A DNA stretch of 64,000 bases, from NCBI GenBank assembly GCA_949592205.1, contig CATIUR010000002.1, positions 4,558,501 through 4,622,500 on the forward strand. Direction: 5' to 3'. Origin of the DNA: Helichrysum umbraculigerum. Its lineage: Eukaryota > Streptophyta > Magnoliopsida > Asterales > Asteraceae. The notes beneath the pieces were generated by a model. The model was not told the DNA's origin. It made no database searches and worked only from the letters and a program-made list of their open reading frames with translations. Both the position numbers and the translations under genes were made by a program. Position 1 is the first letter of the stretch; the number at the start of each line of letters is the position of its first letter. This document shows, in pieces, positions 11,198-21,156 of this stretch.

Positions 11198-11825
11198 TTG
11201 GGGTGTTCAAATGGATAAAAACCGATCCGTATACATGAATCCAAATGGATTATTGTTTCAAAAATATGAATCCGATCCATCCAAACAAATTCAAAAGCCG
11301 AACCAATCCATCCAAATTACTATTTGGATGGATTGGTTTGGTTTTTGGATATCCAAACACGTACATAAATATTTACAATATCTACTAAAAATATGTTAGT
11401 TATTATAATAAACTTATATAGAATGGATGGTTCTCATTTGAACCTCCCAGTACATATACATGTATGTGTAATATAATAGTCTAATGCAAAACGAAACTAT
11501 AAATTACCTACATATATAAGTAAACAATTTTGTACACTATAAACTACCTATTATATTTGGATATTTATACAATATTAATAAGTTAGTAAACTATTTTGTA
11601 TGTGCATGTATACATATAATGTTTGAAAAATAAATATTTATTTGTTATTTGGTTTTATTGGATAATCCGGTTTGTAATTTACCTACTAAAATCAATCCGT
11701 GATCTAAAATAATAAGTTTAGTTTTGATCCGAGCCGACCCAAAAATTCAATTATCCAAACCATATGATCCGATCCGAATTATCCATTTGGATAATTCAGT
11801 TTTATCCGAACTGTGAACAGCCCTA
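11198..11825. mobile_element. hAT-type MITE, 628 bp
   Basis: Flanked by a perfect 8 bp duplication, cagatgag (11190-11197 and 11826-11833). The left end ttggggtgttcaaatgg and the right end gtgaacagccctaca are inverted relatives of the common hAT terminus T-A-G-G-G-x-TGTTCA. Subterminal regions carry repeated atccgatcc and ggataa phrases in both orientations. Non-coding. It lies within the 2557-12072 element. Confidence 0.85.
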
Positions 11826-12072
11826 CAGATGAGACCGAGAAGTGGAGAGAGGAGAGGGTTAATTCTCCGTGTTTTATTTTAAGTCCTTGGAGGCTTAGAG
11901 ATTTAAAATTTCCATTTCTCACATTTTCTCTCCTTTTAATAGATAAATGAAAGTAGAGATTAGGAATTACTTTATTTCTCTCTTTCAATTCCTAGATTCA
12001 ACCAAACAAGAGAATCCATTTTCATTTCCATTTCCATTTCTTTACCTTTTAATCTCTGTACCAAACGCATTC

Positions 12073-12190
12073 TAAGTATCAATCTATGGGATCCTTTAAC
12101 ATCTTATGACACAAATTTTACATATCAAAACAATCCGATTCAAGTATTATGTCCAAAATCCCTATTTTGACCCATTTGAAGCTTTTCACC
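12073..12190 (+). mobile_element. Older LTR fragment, middle part
   Basis: The 118 bp between the right terminus of the 9.5 kb element and the palindromic LTR. I infer that it continues the LTR interrupted at 2556. It ends in tcacc, the left copy of the palindrome's target duplication. No coding content. Confidence 0.4.
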
Positions 12191-15120
12191 TGTGACACCC
12201 CCAAATTTTGATGATTTGCGGAAGCTCGATTTGGGTGTCACTAATCAATATACAAAGCACATAAGATATAATGAACGACCAATATATGCGTCGTTTTAAA
12301 CTTGTATTAATAGAATAAACGTTTACATCAAAATAAGATTACATTAGCTCAGCTCCTGAAATTGAGAGATTACATGGCATAATTACTTTTTACAAAATAT
12401 AATAATGCAATCAAATCTCTAGTTGTATGTATGCTGACTCGAGCTAATAGTCCCTGCCTGTGCAGTCCACCTACTGCTGGGTACCTGTGATATATACTAA
12501 AATGGGTCAGCGAAAACGCTGGTGAGCTCACAGGTTTGTATGTCAATGTATAGTTGTAAGAACCGCAAGATTTATATTGAATTTAAAATGCAATTAAGCA
12601 TGATAAAAGTTATACAATCCATGAGCACATAGTCTGAGCTTAACTTGAGCGCTAGGTCCAATTAAGGAAACCTAACTGATTTGCCTCCTACGAGTGTCTA
12701 ATCCACACTCGTCTTCCCAAATGCTAATACATCCGTTTGACCGGTTAGTGCGTGCTAACCCGGATGAGGATTGTCAATCCCATATGATATCATATACTAA
12801 CATTCACGCTAAAATATTAGAGACTATGTTATAGAGGACTTTAATTGATTAGCTTGAAACTCATGTAGTATTTGAAGGTTGGCACTTGCGTTCTACTTGT
12901 AAAACAAAATGAAGTAGTAATATCACACCCCTGGTAAAAGTAGTGAAAATGGGGCCATGAAACTCACCTGAGTCTTGAAGTGTTTAATTTAATAAACTTG
13001 AAGTAATTAGCTGTGGATTGGTGTCCAAAGTCTTGAAACCTGACTGTGTCCACGACACTTGAATTGTTATTAATTTTACCGGTATCTAGAAAGACTACCA
13101 TTGAAATTGTTTGTTTAACTTGATGTCCAAATTACCCCGATTTGGTTGATTGTATTATTACAAGTTACTACGACTTGTTTGATTTAATTGATACAAGTTA
13201 CAACGACTTGTTTGATTTTGAATTATGTTTTGAAAACGCGTGCGGGCCGTTGATGATTATTGGAAATTAAAGATTTCAATGATCTTATTATGATTCGAAG
13301 TGTTATCCTTGAAAAGTATGTTCCAATGTATTTGAGAAGTCATATCGTATAGTAGTTTGAAGTTTTATAAGTTCGACACTTGGTGAAAAATGTGCTTACG
13401 GAATCTAAGTACGGGGGTCCGGGGGCAGCGCCCCTGGTTAGCGGGGTCCAAGGGGAGGCAGCCCCTGGCGGGGTCCAAGGGGCAGAGCCCCTGGCTGGGG
13501 TCGAGCTGCCAGGTCAGCTTGGAAAATTTTTATTTCTACTATATTGCTTTAAGGAAAAACACATCTGGACTTGAATTTGGGTGAAATCAAGTGATAAAAT
13601 TTAGGGTCTCGACACTTAGTAAAAATATGTGTTTTCTAGTTTCTGTGACACTTAGTAAAAATATGTGTTTTCTAGTTTCTGTTTTGTGCGACGTTGGGTC
13701 GAGACCCTAAATTTTATCACTTGATTTCACCCAAATTCAAGTTCAGATGCGTTTTTCCTTAAAGCAATATAGTAGAAATAAAAATTTTCCAAGCTGACCT
13801 GGCAGCTCGACCCCAGCCAGGGGCTCTGCCCCTTGGACCCCGCCAGGGGCTGCCTCCCCTTGGGCCCCGCTAACCAGGGGCGCTGCCCCCGGACCCCCGT
13901 ACTTAGATTCCGTAAGCACATTTTTCACCAAGTGTCGAACTTATAAAACTTCAAACTACTATACGATATGACTTCTCAAATACATTGGAACATACTTTTC
14001 AAGGATAACACTTCGAATCATAATAAGATCATTGAAATCTTTAATTTCCAATAATCACCAACGGCCCGCACGCGTTTTCAAAACATAATTCAAAATCAAA
14101 CAAGTCGTTGTAACTTGTATCAATTAAATCAAACAAGTCGTAGTAACTTGTAACAATACAATCAACCAAATCGGGGTAATTTGGACATCAAGTTAAACAA
14201 ACAATTTCAATGGTAGTCTTTCTAGATACCGGTACAATTAATAACAATTCAAGTGTCGTGGACACAATCAGGTTTCAAGACTTTGGACACCAATCCACAG
14301 CTAATTACTTCAAGTTTATTAAATTAAACACTTCAAGACTCATCTGAGTTTCATGGCCCCATTTTCACTACTTTTACCAGGGGTGTGATATTACTACTTC
14401 ATTTTGTTTTACAAGTAGAACGCAAGTGCCAACCTTTAAATACTACATGAGTTTCAAGCTAATCAATTAAAGTCCTCTATAGCATAGTCTCTAATATTTT
14501 AGCGTGAATGTTAGTATATGATATCATATGGGATTGACAATCCTCATCCGGGTTAGCACGCACTAACCGGTCAAACGGATGTATTAGCATTTGGGAAGAC
14601 GAGTGTGGATTAGACACTCGTAGGAGGCACATCAGTTAGGTTTCCTTAATTGGACCTAGCGCTCAAGTTAAGCTCAGACTATGTGCTCATGGATTGTATA
14701 ACTTTTATCATGCTTAATTGCATTTTAAATTCAATATAAATCTTGCGGTTCTTACAACTATACATTGACATACAAACCTGTGAGCTCACCAGCGTTTTCG
14801 CTGACCCATTTTAGTATATATCACAGGTACCCAGCAGTAGGTGGACTGCACAGGCATGGACTATTAGCTCGAGTCAGCATACATACAACTAGAGATTTGA
14901 TTGCATTATTATATTTTGTAAAAAGTAATTATGCCATGTAATCTCTCAATTTCAGGAGCCGAGCTAATGTAATCTTATTTTGATGTAAACGTTTATTCTA
15001 TTAATACAAGTTTAAAACGACGCATATAGTGGTCGTTCATTATATCTTATGTGCTTTGTATATTGATTAGTGACACCCAAATCGAGCTTCCGCAAATCAT
15101 CAAAATTTGGGGGTGTCACA
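12191..15120. mobile_element. Palindromic double half-LTR, 2,930 bp, with 5 bp target duplication
   Basis: Left arm 12191-13613 and right arm 13698-15120 are both exactly 1,423 bp and are reverse complements at roughly 99%. I noted about a dozen substitutions and no net indel. Both outer ends are tgtgacacccccaaatttt, the 5' start of the LTR family represented by 18039-20456. Each arm corresponds to the first 1.4 kb of that LTR, up to just past its GC-rich block (13412-13512 and mirror). The unit is flanked by tcacc on both sides (12186-12190 and 15121-15125), so it appears to have been inserted as a unit or became palindromic after insertion. No coding capacity; open frames across the GC-rich blocks are artefacts. 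See findings. Confidence 0.9.
13614..13697. repeat. 84 bp palindrome spacer with 36 bp tandem duplication
   Basis: Overlapping the left arm end, a 36 bp unit beginning gacacttagtaaaaatatgt is repeated perfectly at 13611-13646 and 13647-13682. A short unique tail (ttttgtgcgacgttgg) precedes the right arm. The asymmetric spacer may mark how the two arms were joined. Confidence 0.9.
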
Positions 15121-15699
15121 TCACCAAATTTCACCATTATTAATGATTAATTCCTTGATTTCAGTTGTAATCAATCTCAAATGAACATAAGAACAGATTG
15201 GAATGCTTATTGTGTTTTATGGAATGGAATTGAACAAAAACCCATTTGAGCTCAACAATTCAAGAACACAAGGAAAGAGATGGGAAACTTACCAAGAACA
15301 GTGAGGATGATGATGACAGATTTATTATAATAAGTTACTTCAAATACTTGGATTCAAATCAGTTAGAGATGCCATGCTTGATCTCTTTTTCTCTGACAAA
15401 GTGATGGCAGGAGAAGAAAAGAGAGAGATTAGGAGGTGGGGAGAGAAAGAGAGTCAACCGACTCTTTATTTATAATTATCCAAATACGGGTATTCGCTCC
15501 CCTTTCCAACCCACAACTTATTATTCGTACACCCGTTTTCGCTAACGGGATGTTTTTAGAATCGTTATTAAAAATCATTTAATATTTTATTATTGTGTAT
15601 ATAGGCGCTGGGCGGCGATGTGATGAACAGTGTTTTTTGTCTTATTCACAATTTTTCACACACATATAGTATAGTATATTCAAAATGGTTATGCATTAG
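15121..15699 (+). other. Probable 3' part of the interrupted older LTR
   Basis: Begins with tcacc, the right target duplication of the palindrome. Like the 3' parts of the other LTR elements here, it has a gatgatgatgac tract, a purine-rich agagagagatt tract and a ctcccctttccaaccc phrase. No terminal gtgttaca was found, so the 3' limit is undefined. No gene. Confidence 0.4.
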
Positions 15700-15838
15700 T
15701 GTTCCTAGCCCAATTGGTTGGGTATGTGTTTTGTTGGCACATACCTCACGTTCGAAACTAGGAAGTAGCGACAAGATTTTTTCTCACGATTATTTTATAA
15801 AATATATATTATACTAAACTTTAGCAAAAAAAAAAAAA
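15700..15838 (+). mobile_element. tRNA-derived SINE with poly-A tail
   Basis: A pol III A-box-like tagcccaattggttggg (from 15706) lies 44 bases before a B-box-like gttcgaaac (15750-15758). The body ends in a 13-base A run (15826-15838). No clear target duplication was found. Confidence 0.6.
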
Positions 15839-16409
15839 TTATCACAAATTTTTATCACTGTATTGAAATATTAAATGGATAGTATTCCTTACATTATATA
15901 TAATATACTAGACCTTAAACCCGTGTATACACATGGCCCGTCAAATGCGTATTCAATTTTTGTAAGTACATAAATAATGTGTATGATAAAAATCTTTTAT
16001 TTTGTATGAGTCAAAAAATATCTATAATGAAGCCGCGAATTAAATTATTTTAATAGACTTACGTTACTTTTACGCTACACTTAAAAAAATTAATTTTGTT
16101 ATGAAGGTGAATGGAGAATGACAGAATTAATATAGTAAGAGTAAAGATAGTAAAGTAATTAGTAAAAGAAGTAATTGATTTTGAATACGATAACCTTAAA
16201 TTTGTAAGTGGAAAGTTTATACTTAATATTTTTGGATTATAAGGGTAAGAAAAGATGGACGGATAGAATTAATCTAGATTACTACTATTAATATTAATTA
16301 ATGTTTAATTAAATATGTTAATATATATCAAAAATAAATTATAAGAGCTATCTAACTTCAATAAGATTCCGGTTACCGTTTGCATATATGTAAAAATTAA
16401 GATTTCAGA
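15839..16409. other. No gene recognised
   Basis: Very AT-rich. The phrase tactagaccttaaacccgtg near 15907 resembles a common plant DNA-transposon terminus, but no partner end was found. Confidence 0.4.
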
Positions 16410-16698
16410 TCAGAGGAGAATGGTCATTTTGGAGGGCAATGGATCAATTTGCAATTTATGCAAAAATAAGATAAGGGTTACTCATTTGCTTCATCCATTT
16501 TCATATAACATACAGAAACCATTTCTAACTCTATCTCTCTCTCTCTCTCTCTGCACAAACATTTACACCACCACCACCATCCCCCGTAACTCCACCGTCG
16601 CAGCTCCACCGCCACCACCGTAGATCCGTGCGCCACCACCACTGTCACCGTCTCCTCCCGCCACTGTCACTGTCACCGTATACCGGAAAAAAACGAAG

Positions 16699-16776
16699 AA
16701 AACGAGTGTGAATTTTGTGGCCGGAAAACGAGTGCGAATTTTGTGGCCGGAAAACGAGTGCAAATTTTGTGGCCGG
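16699..16776 (+). repeat. 26 bp tandem repeat, 3 copies
   Basis: Three head-to-tail copies of a 26 bp unit starting aaaacgagtgtgaatttt (16699-16724, 16725-16750, 16751-16776) differ by one or two bases. The mirrored arm does not show the triplication. Open frames here (NFVAGKRVR-like) derive from the repeat. Confidence 0.9.
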
Positions 16777-16975
16777 AGAGTTGGTATGCGAACCACCACC
16801 GTTGGTGAACCGGCCTTCACCGGACGTAACCAACCGTGGTCGTTTTTCCATCTCCTCCCGCCGCTCACCGCCACCCGCCGCCGCTCAACCGCCGCAAATC
16901 GCCGCTCCAACATCACTACCACTTACCACCACCAACACCGCTCCACCACCACTACTATATAGATCTAGATATGAA

Positions 16976-17700
16976 AATTCGTAGATCTAGATCTAAAAAG
17001 TAGATCTGAAAAGTAGATCTACTTTTTAGATCTAGATCTACTTTTTAGATATGACTGCATCATACATTTTTTCACTTCATCCTACGTTTCCGCATCCTAC
17101 GTTTCCGCATCTTACGTTATTGTATCATGAATGAAAATAATGTATATTTTTGCTAATACTTATTTACTGCATCTTGTATACCATTACTTCATCTTAGAAT
17201 TTTTCTAAGCATTTTTATGTGTTGTAAATCTTGATTTTATTTTTGAATTTATAAAATTAGTTTTACTTGTCTACTGCATCATGTATTTTTTTACCGCATC
17301 TTGTATATTTTTACTGCATCTTACGCTCGTTAGCATTTTGACTGAATCTTACATATTAAAAAGTTTTTGTTACTGCATCTTGTATATTTTTTACTACATC
17401 TTACGTTCATTAGCATTTTGACTGAATCTTGCATGTTAACAAGTTTTTGTTACAGCATCTTGTATATTTTTTACTACATCTTGTATTTTTTTTATTACTA
17501 CATCTTTTGTGTATTTGTTACTACATTTTGTTACTGCATCATGTATTTTATTGTTAGTACATCTTTTGTATATTTGTTACTGCATATTATATATTTATCA
17601 CAGCATCTTATATATTTATCACTGCATCTTACGTTTTTTGATTATTTTTTACTGAATCTTGCATATTAATAAGTTTTATGATTGAATAATTTTTTGATAA
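16976..17700. repeat. AGATCTA block and TACTGCATCTTGTATATTT minisatellite (left arm)
   Basis: Several agatctagatct palindromes (16960-17050) are followed by about fifteen degenerate copies of tactgcatcttgtatattt and its tactgcatcttacgtt variant. This array explains the repetitive open frame at 17367-17669. Confidence 0.85.
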
Positions 17701-19195
17701 TTTTTAGGAATTTTTTCCACGAAATTTTATTAATGGATCCATAATTTTATCAAAATTGCAAAATAGTCTCTCCTCATTTTCTTAAATTTATCAAAATTGC
17801 AAAAAGGTCCCCCTCATTTTCTTAAATTTGTCAAAATTGCAAAAAGACACCTTCTTCATTTTCCCTGTGCTCCTATGAACCGTACCCAAAAACTAATTAA
17901 TAGTTAATAATTAATAATAATAATAATAAATTGGGAACGGTTCATGGGGGCAAGGAAGGGGGGAAGGGAAGGGAGGGCAGTGACTATTTTACAATTATGA
18001 TAAAATTTTGGACCTGCCCGAAAAACTACCCGTGAAAATGTAACACCCCCAAATTTAATGACTTGCGGAAGCATATTTGGGTGTTAATAATCAATATACA
18101 AAGCACAAGATATACAGTAAACGACCTCTAAATGAGACGTTGTAAAACGATTTCATAGAAATAAATGTTTGAAAACTTAGTGTTTTCGTATACAAAAATG
18201 TAGTTTCCTAGAGTCCACGCGTATAGCGGGAGATTCTATTACATAATCGAAATATACAAAAGATAATGATAAGAATCTCCGTTAATGCAGTTGTGTTGAA
18301 ATCATGCGACTCTAGCTAAAGTCCTGGAGTAATCCTACTCCGTCTGGGTACCTGAGAGTACATGCTAAAAGGTCAACACGAATGTTGGTGAATCTCACAG
18401 GTTTGTAATTAATATCAGTTTTGAACACAAGATTTCATCAGTAGTGCCCGTAGGCGAAAAATCAGTATTTGCAATCCAGCATATGTAAAACAAGTATTTG
18501 CAATCCAGCAAATGAAAAACCAGTATTTGCAATCCAGCAAATGTGAGTAAGTAAGTTATACCGTTGTCATGAGGCTCATAATCGAAGCTTAACCCGTAAG
18601 TAATAAGTTGCTCCCGTGACATGCTCGTAACTGAGCAAGCATATGTAACGAATAATAGTCGCCCGTTTATACAGAACGGTTCGTGGTAGCGCTACTACCC
18701 CGGGCGGGGAGGGTCATTTCCCTAATGGATCCATTAACTAGTGTTCGCGCTTAAGTCCATAACTAACGATATATGATGGAGAGACTTCTGTAAATAGTAA
18801 ACAACTCATGCAATTCCGTTTGGTATAGTAAACAGTTTTAGTACTTGTGTTCAAGGAAAAGTAGTAGCATGTTTCTCCCCCAATAAGATAAAACAGTAAA
18901 AGTGGGGCCGTAAGACTCACATGAGTCTTGTAGTAAGCAGTAGCAAATAGCAAGTAGTAAGTAAAGCAAGTAGGTTCTCCGAACCCGTAATCCTTCAAAT
19001 GCCTAGACACATAGTGTTAGGTAAGTAGATGTCTAGCAAGACGTTTCTTTCAGTTGTACACAACTAGTATGCCCAATGTTTGTCCGTATGTTTGTAATCG
19101 TTTGTTGTTAGAAAACATGTTTGGCCCGTTGGTGACGGTTGTAATAATAATTTTCAAAGTATTATTATTGTTTTTGAACAATTTATGGTGGAACG

Positions 19196-19295
19196 ACGGG
19201 GGTCCGGGGGCAGCGCCCCTAGTTGCGGGGTTCCAAGGGGTGGCAACCCCTTGGCGGGGTCCAAGGGGCAGAGCCCCTGGTCGGGGTCGAGCTGC
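19196..19295 (+). repeat. GC-rich G-run block in LTR
   Basis: Runs of four or five G alternate with cagcgcccc and cagagcccctgg phrases, allowing strong hairpins and possibly G-quadruplexes. Homologous blocks occur in both arms of the palindrome (13412-13512 and about 13799-13900). The block stands out from the AT-rich surroundings. Confidence 0.8.
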
Positions 19296-19354
19296 CGAGT
19301 CAGCTCGGAGGGAAAAATACACATTTTATACATTGTTTTAGTGAAAAGTTTGGT

Positions 19355-19570
19355 ATGCGACACAAGGGTTGTGTCGCATTGTAATGCGACACAAGAGCTA
19401 TACGACACAAGAGTTGTGTCGCATAAGCTTTTCGGTGCTAAATCAATAGCGACATAAGGGTTGTGTCGTATTTGGTTTACGACACACGGGTGCGACATAA
19501 TGGTACGACACAAAATATGACACAATATGGTTTATGCGACACAACATGCGACACAAGCGTTGTGTCGCAA
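19355..19570. repeat. Cluster of tgcgacacaagggttgtgtcgca palindromes
   Basis: About eight half-units of tgcgacacaa and ttgtgtcgca alternate in both orientations over 215 bp, forming several hairpins. It lies in the middle of the solo LTR, followed by the cagaaagtttcagctg phrase. Confidence 0.85.
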
Positions 19571-20499
19571 AGATGAACACCAGCCCAGAAAGTTTCAGCT
19601 GTCGCGATTTTTCGACCAAAAACGCAAATCTAACACATTTTTAAGCTGTAAAATCGTGTTTTATTCATACATATGGACAATACTAAGTTGTGTAAATATT
19701 ATAACATCAAAATAGTACATTAAAATGAGTATATCTAAGTTTTTAGAAATTTCTTACAATTGCAAATCGAAGCCAAACGGGGAAGAAAACGAGTATGGTG
19801 CCTTTGTTAATCTTGTTCCTCTCGTGATGGTGATTCCGAAAATGTAATTCTTGTGGGTCGATTTGTGAATCCGAAAATTGGTGGAGATTTTTAGAGAGAG
19901 TTTGAGTTTGTGTGTGTGTTTTTGTTTAGTAAAAATGAAAGAGAAGAGGAGAGGTGGTGGTGGTGATGTTGGCTGGCTCCAAAAGGGAAGGGAGGGAAAA
20001 CACTCCCCAAAATACAGTATTTGCTCCGTGTCCTAATTGATTAATCGCTTATTTTTAACATCTGTCCAAATGGATATACCTTAAAATTGTTTAGAGTATT
20101 TTAACGAAATTACTCTGCGAATATATATTAAAATACTTGCCGAGATATTTAATATATTTTTGTTGAATTATTGAAAATGTCGTCGCGATAATATAAATAA
20201 TGTCCGTTCAACTGTGTATTTTAGATAGTAAAATATGTTCTCATTATTTAAGTAAGTTTCTGTCACCAACGTCCAAATAATTTGTGTCGGACTCCGTCCG
20301 GTTAATTCCTACGATTTAATCAAATCGCGTGCGTACATATATATAAATCACCTTATATATACAAATAGAGTCTGCAATTAGTCCTATTACATACTAATTA
20401 CAACTAGTTACAAATAATTAGACATAATTAATTATCCTAATTAGGCAGGTGTTACAGAAAACTTCAAAAAAATTGTTTTTTTTTTCAATCAGAAAGTTG

Positions 20500-21090
20500 C
20501 TAATATGCAAGATTCAGTTAAATTGCTAAAAAACGTAAGATGCAGTAACAAATATACTCGATGCAGTAAACAATTACTACTAATTTTTTAAACTCAAAAA
20601 TTAATACCGATATTTACAAACACATAAAAATAGTAAAAATCATAAGGTGCAGTAATAATATACAAGATGCTGTAAATAAAGTACTAGTAGTTTTTTTATA
20701 ACAACACATAAAATATTAAAAAAATATATAAAATGCAATAACAATATACATAATGCAGTAAACAAGTACTAGTAATTTTTCAATTTCAAAAATAAAATCA
20801 AGCTGTAGAAACACATAAAAATGTTTAAAAAAAATAAGATGCAGTAAAAAATACAAGATGCAGTAAATAAGTACTAGTACAAATATATCAACTGAATTTA
20901 CGATGCAGTAACAAAATACAAGATGCGGTAAATAAGTACTTGTATAAATATATGTCAGCTAAAATTATGATGCAGTAACGTAAGATGCAGTTAAAAAAAA
21001 GCAGGATGCAGTTGATTTTTTTTCAGATCTAAAAAGTAGATCTAGATTTCAAAAGTAGATCTACTATTCAGATCTACTTTTTAGATCTAG
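20500..21090. repeat. Mirror minisatellite and AGATCTA block (right arm)
   Basis: About fifteen degenerate copies of atacaagatgcagtaa, the reverse complement of the left-arm unit, are followed by agatctactttttagatct palindromes. Together with 16976-17700 it forms the foldback stem. Confidence 0.85.
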
Positions 21091-21156
21091 ATCTATAAAA
21101 TGGAGATAGTAATAAAGATGATAACGTAAGTGGTGGTGATGATTGAGCGGCGGTAG

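Larger units (their letters stand above)
2557..12072. mobile_element. Large 9.5 kb element with GRATGCGTTTGGTACA inverted ends
   Basis: The left end ggatgcgtttggtaca (2557-2572) and right end tgtaccaaacgcattc (12057-12072) are inverted copies with 15 of 16 matches. Looser inverted similarity extends about 160 bp inward, with a second tgtttggt phrase near each end. The ends are flanked by tta and taa, so they share the dinucleotide TA. Inside lie a PIF/Harbinger transposase relic (7528-8138), a LINE fragment, a 5'-truncated SINE, a captured PILS exon and a hAT MITE. A PIF/Harbinger origin fits the relic and the TA-rich target, but the superfamily is not proven. The two ends could instead belong to two separate MITEs. 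Confidence 0.5.
18039..20456 (+). mobile_element. Solo LTR, 2,418 bp, with 5 bp target duplication
   Basis: Begins tgtaacaccc and ends aggtgttaca, giving the TG...CA ends and short inverted termini of an LTR. It is flanked by gaaaa on both sides (18034-18038 and 20457-20461). No second LTR, primer-binding site or protein-coding region is present, so it is a solo LTR left by recombination. It shares its 5' start, a ggggccgtaagactcac phrase and a GC-rich block (19196-19295) with the element at 1-1866 and the palindrome arms. It interrupts the foldback element. Length suggests a Ty3/Gypsy family, but lineage cannot be told from an LTR alone. Confidence 0.9.

Noticed and set aside
10921..11280. 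Overlapping frames on both strands rich in R/E or S/L
   Set aside because: They come from GA-rich tracts. No conserved motif, and frames on opposite strands are equally open.
13380..13931. Paired 62-64 codon frames with PWLAGSKG-type repeats on both strands
   Set aside because: Mirror copies caused by the palindrome and its GC-rich block, not genes.
17367..17669. 100-codon frame rich in Y, L and F
   Set aside because: It is the translation of the TACTGCATCTTGTATATTT minisatellite.
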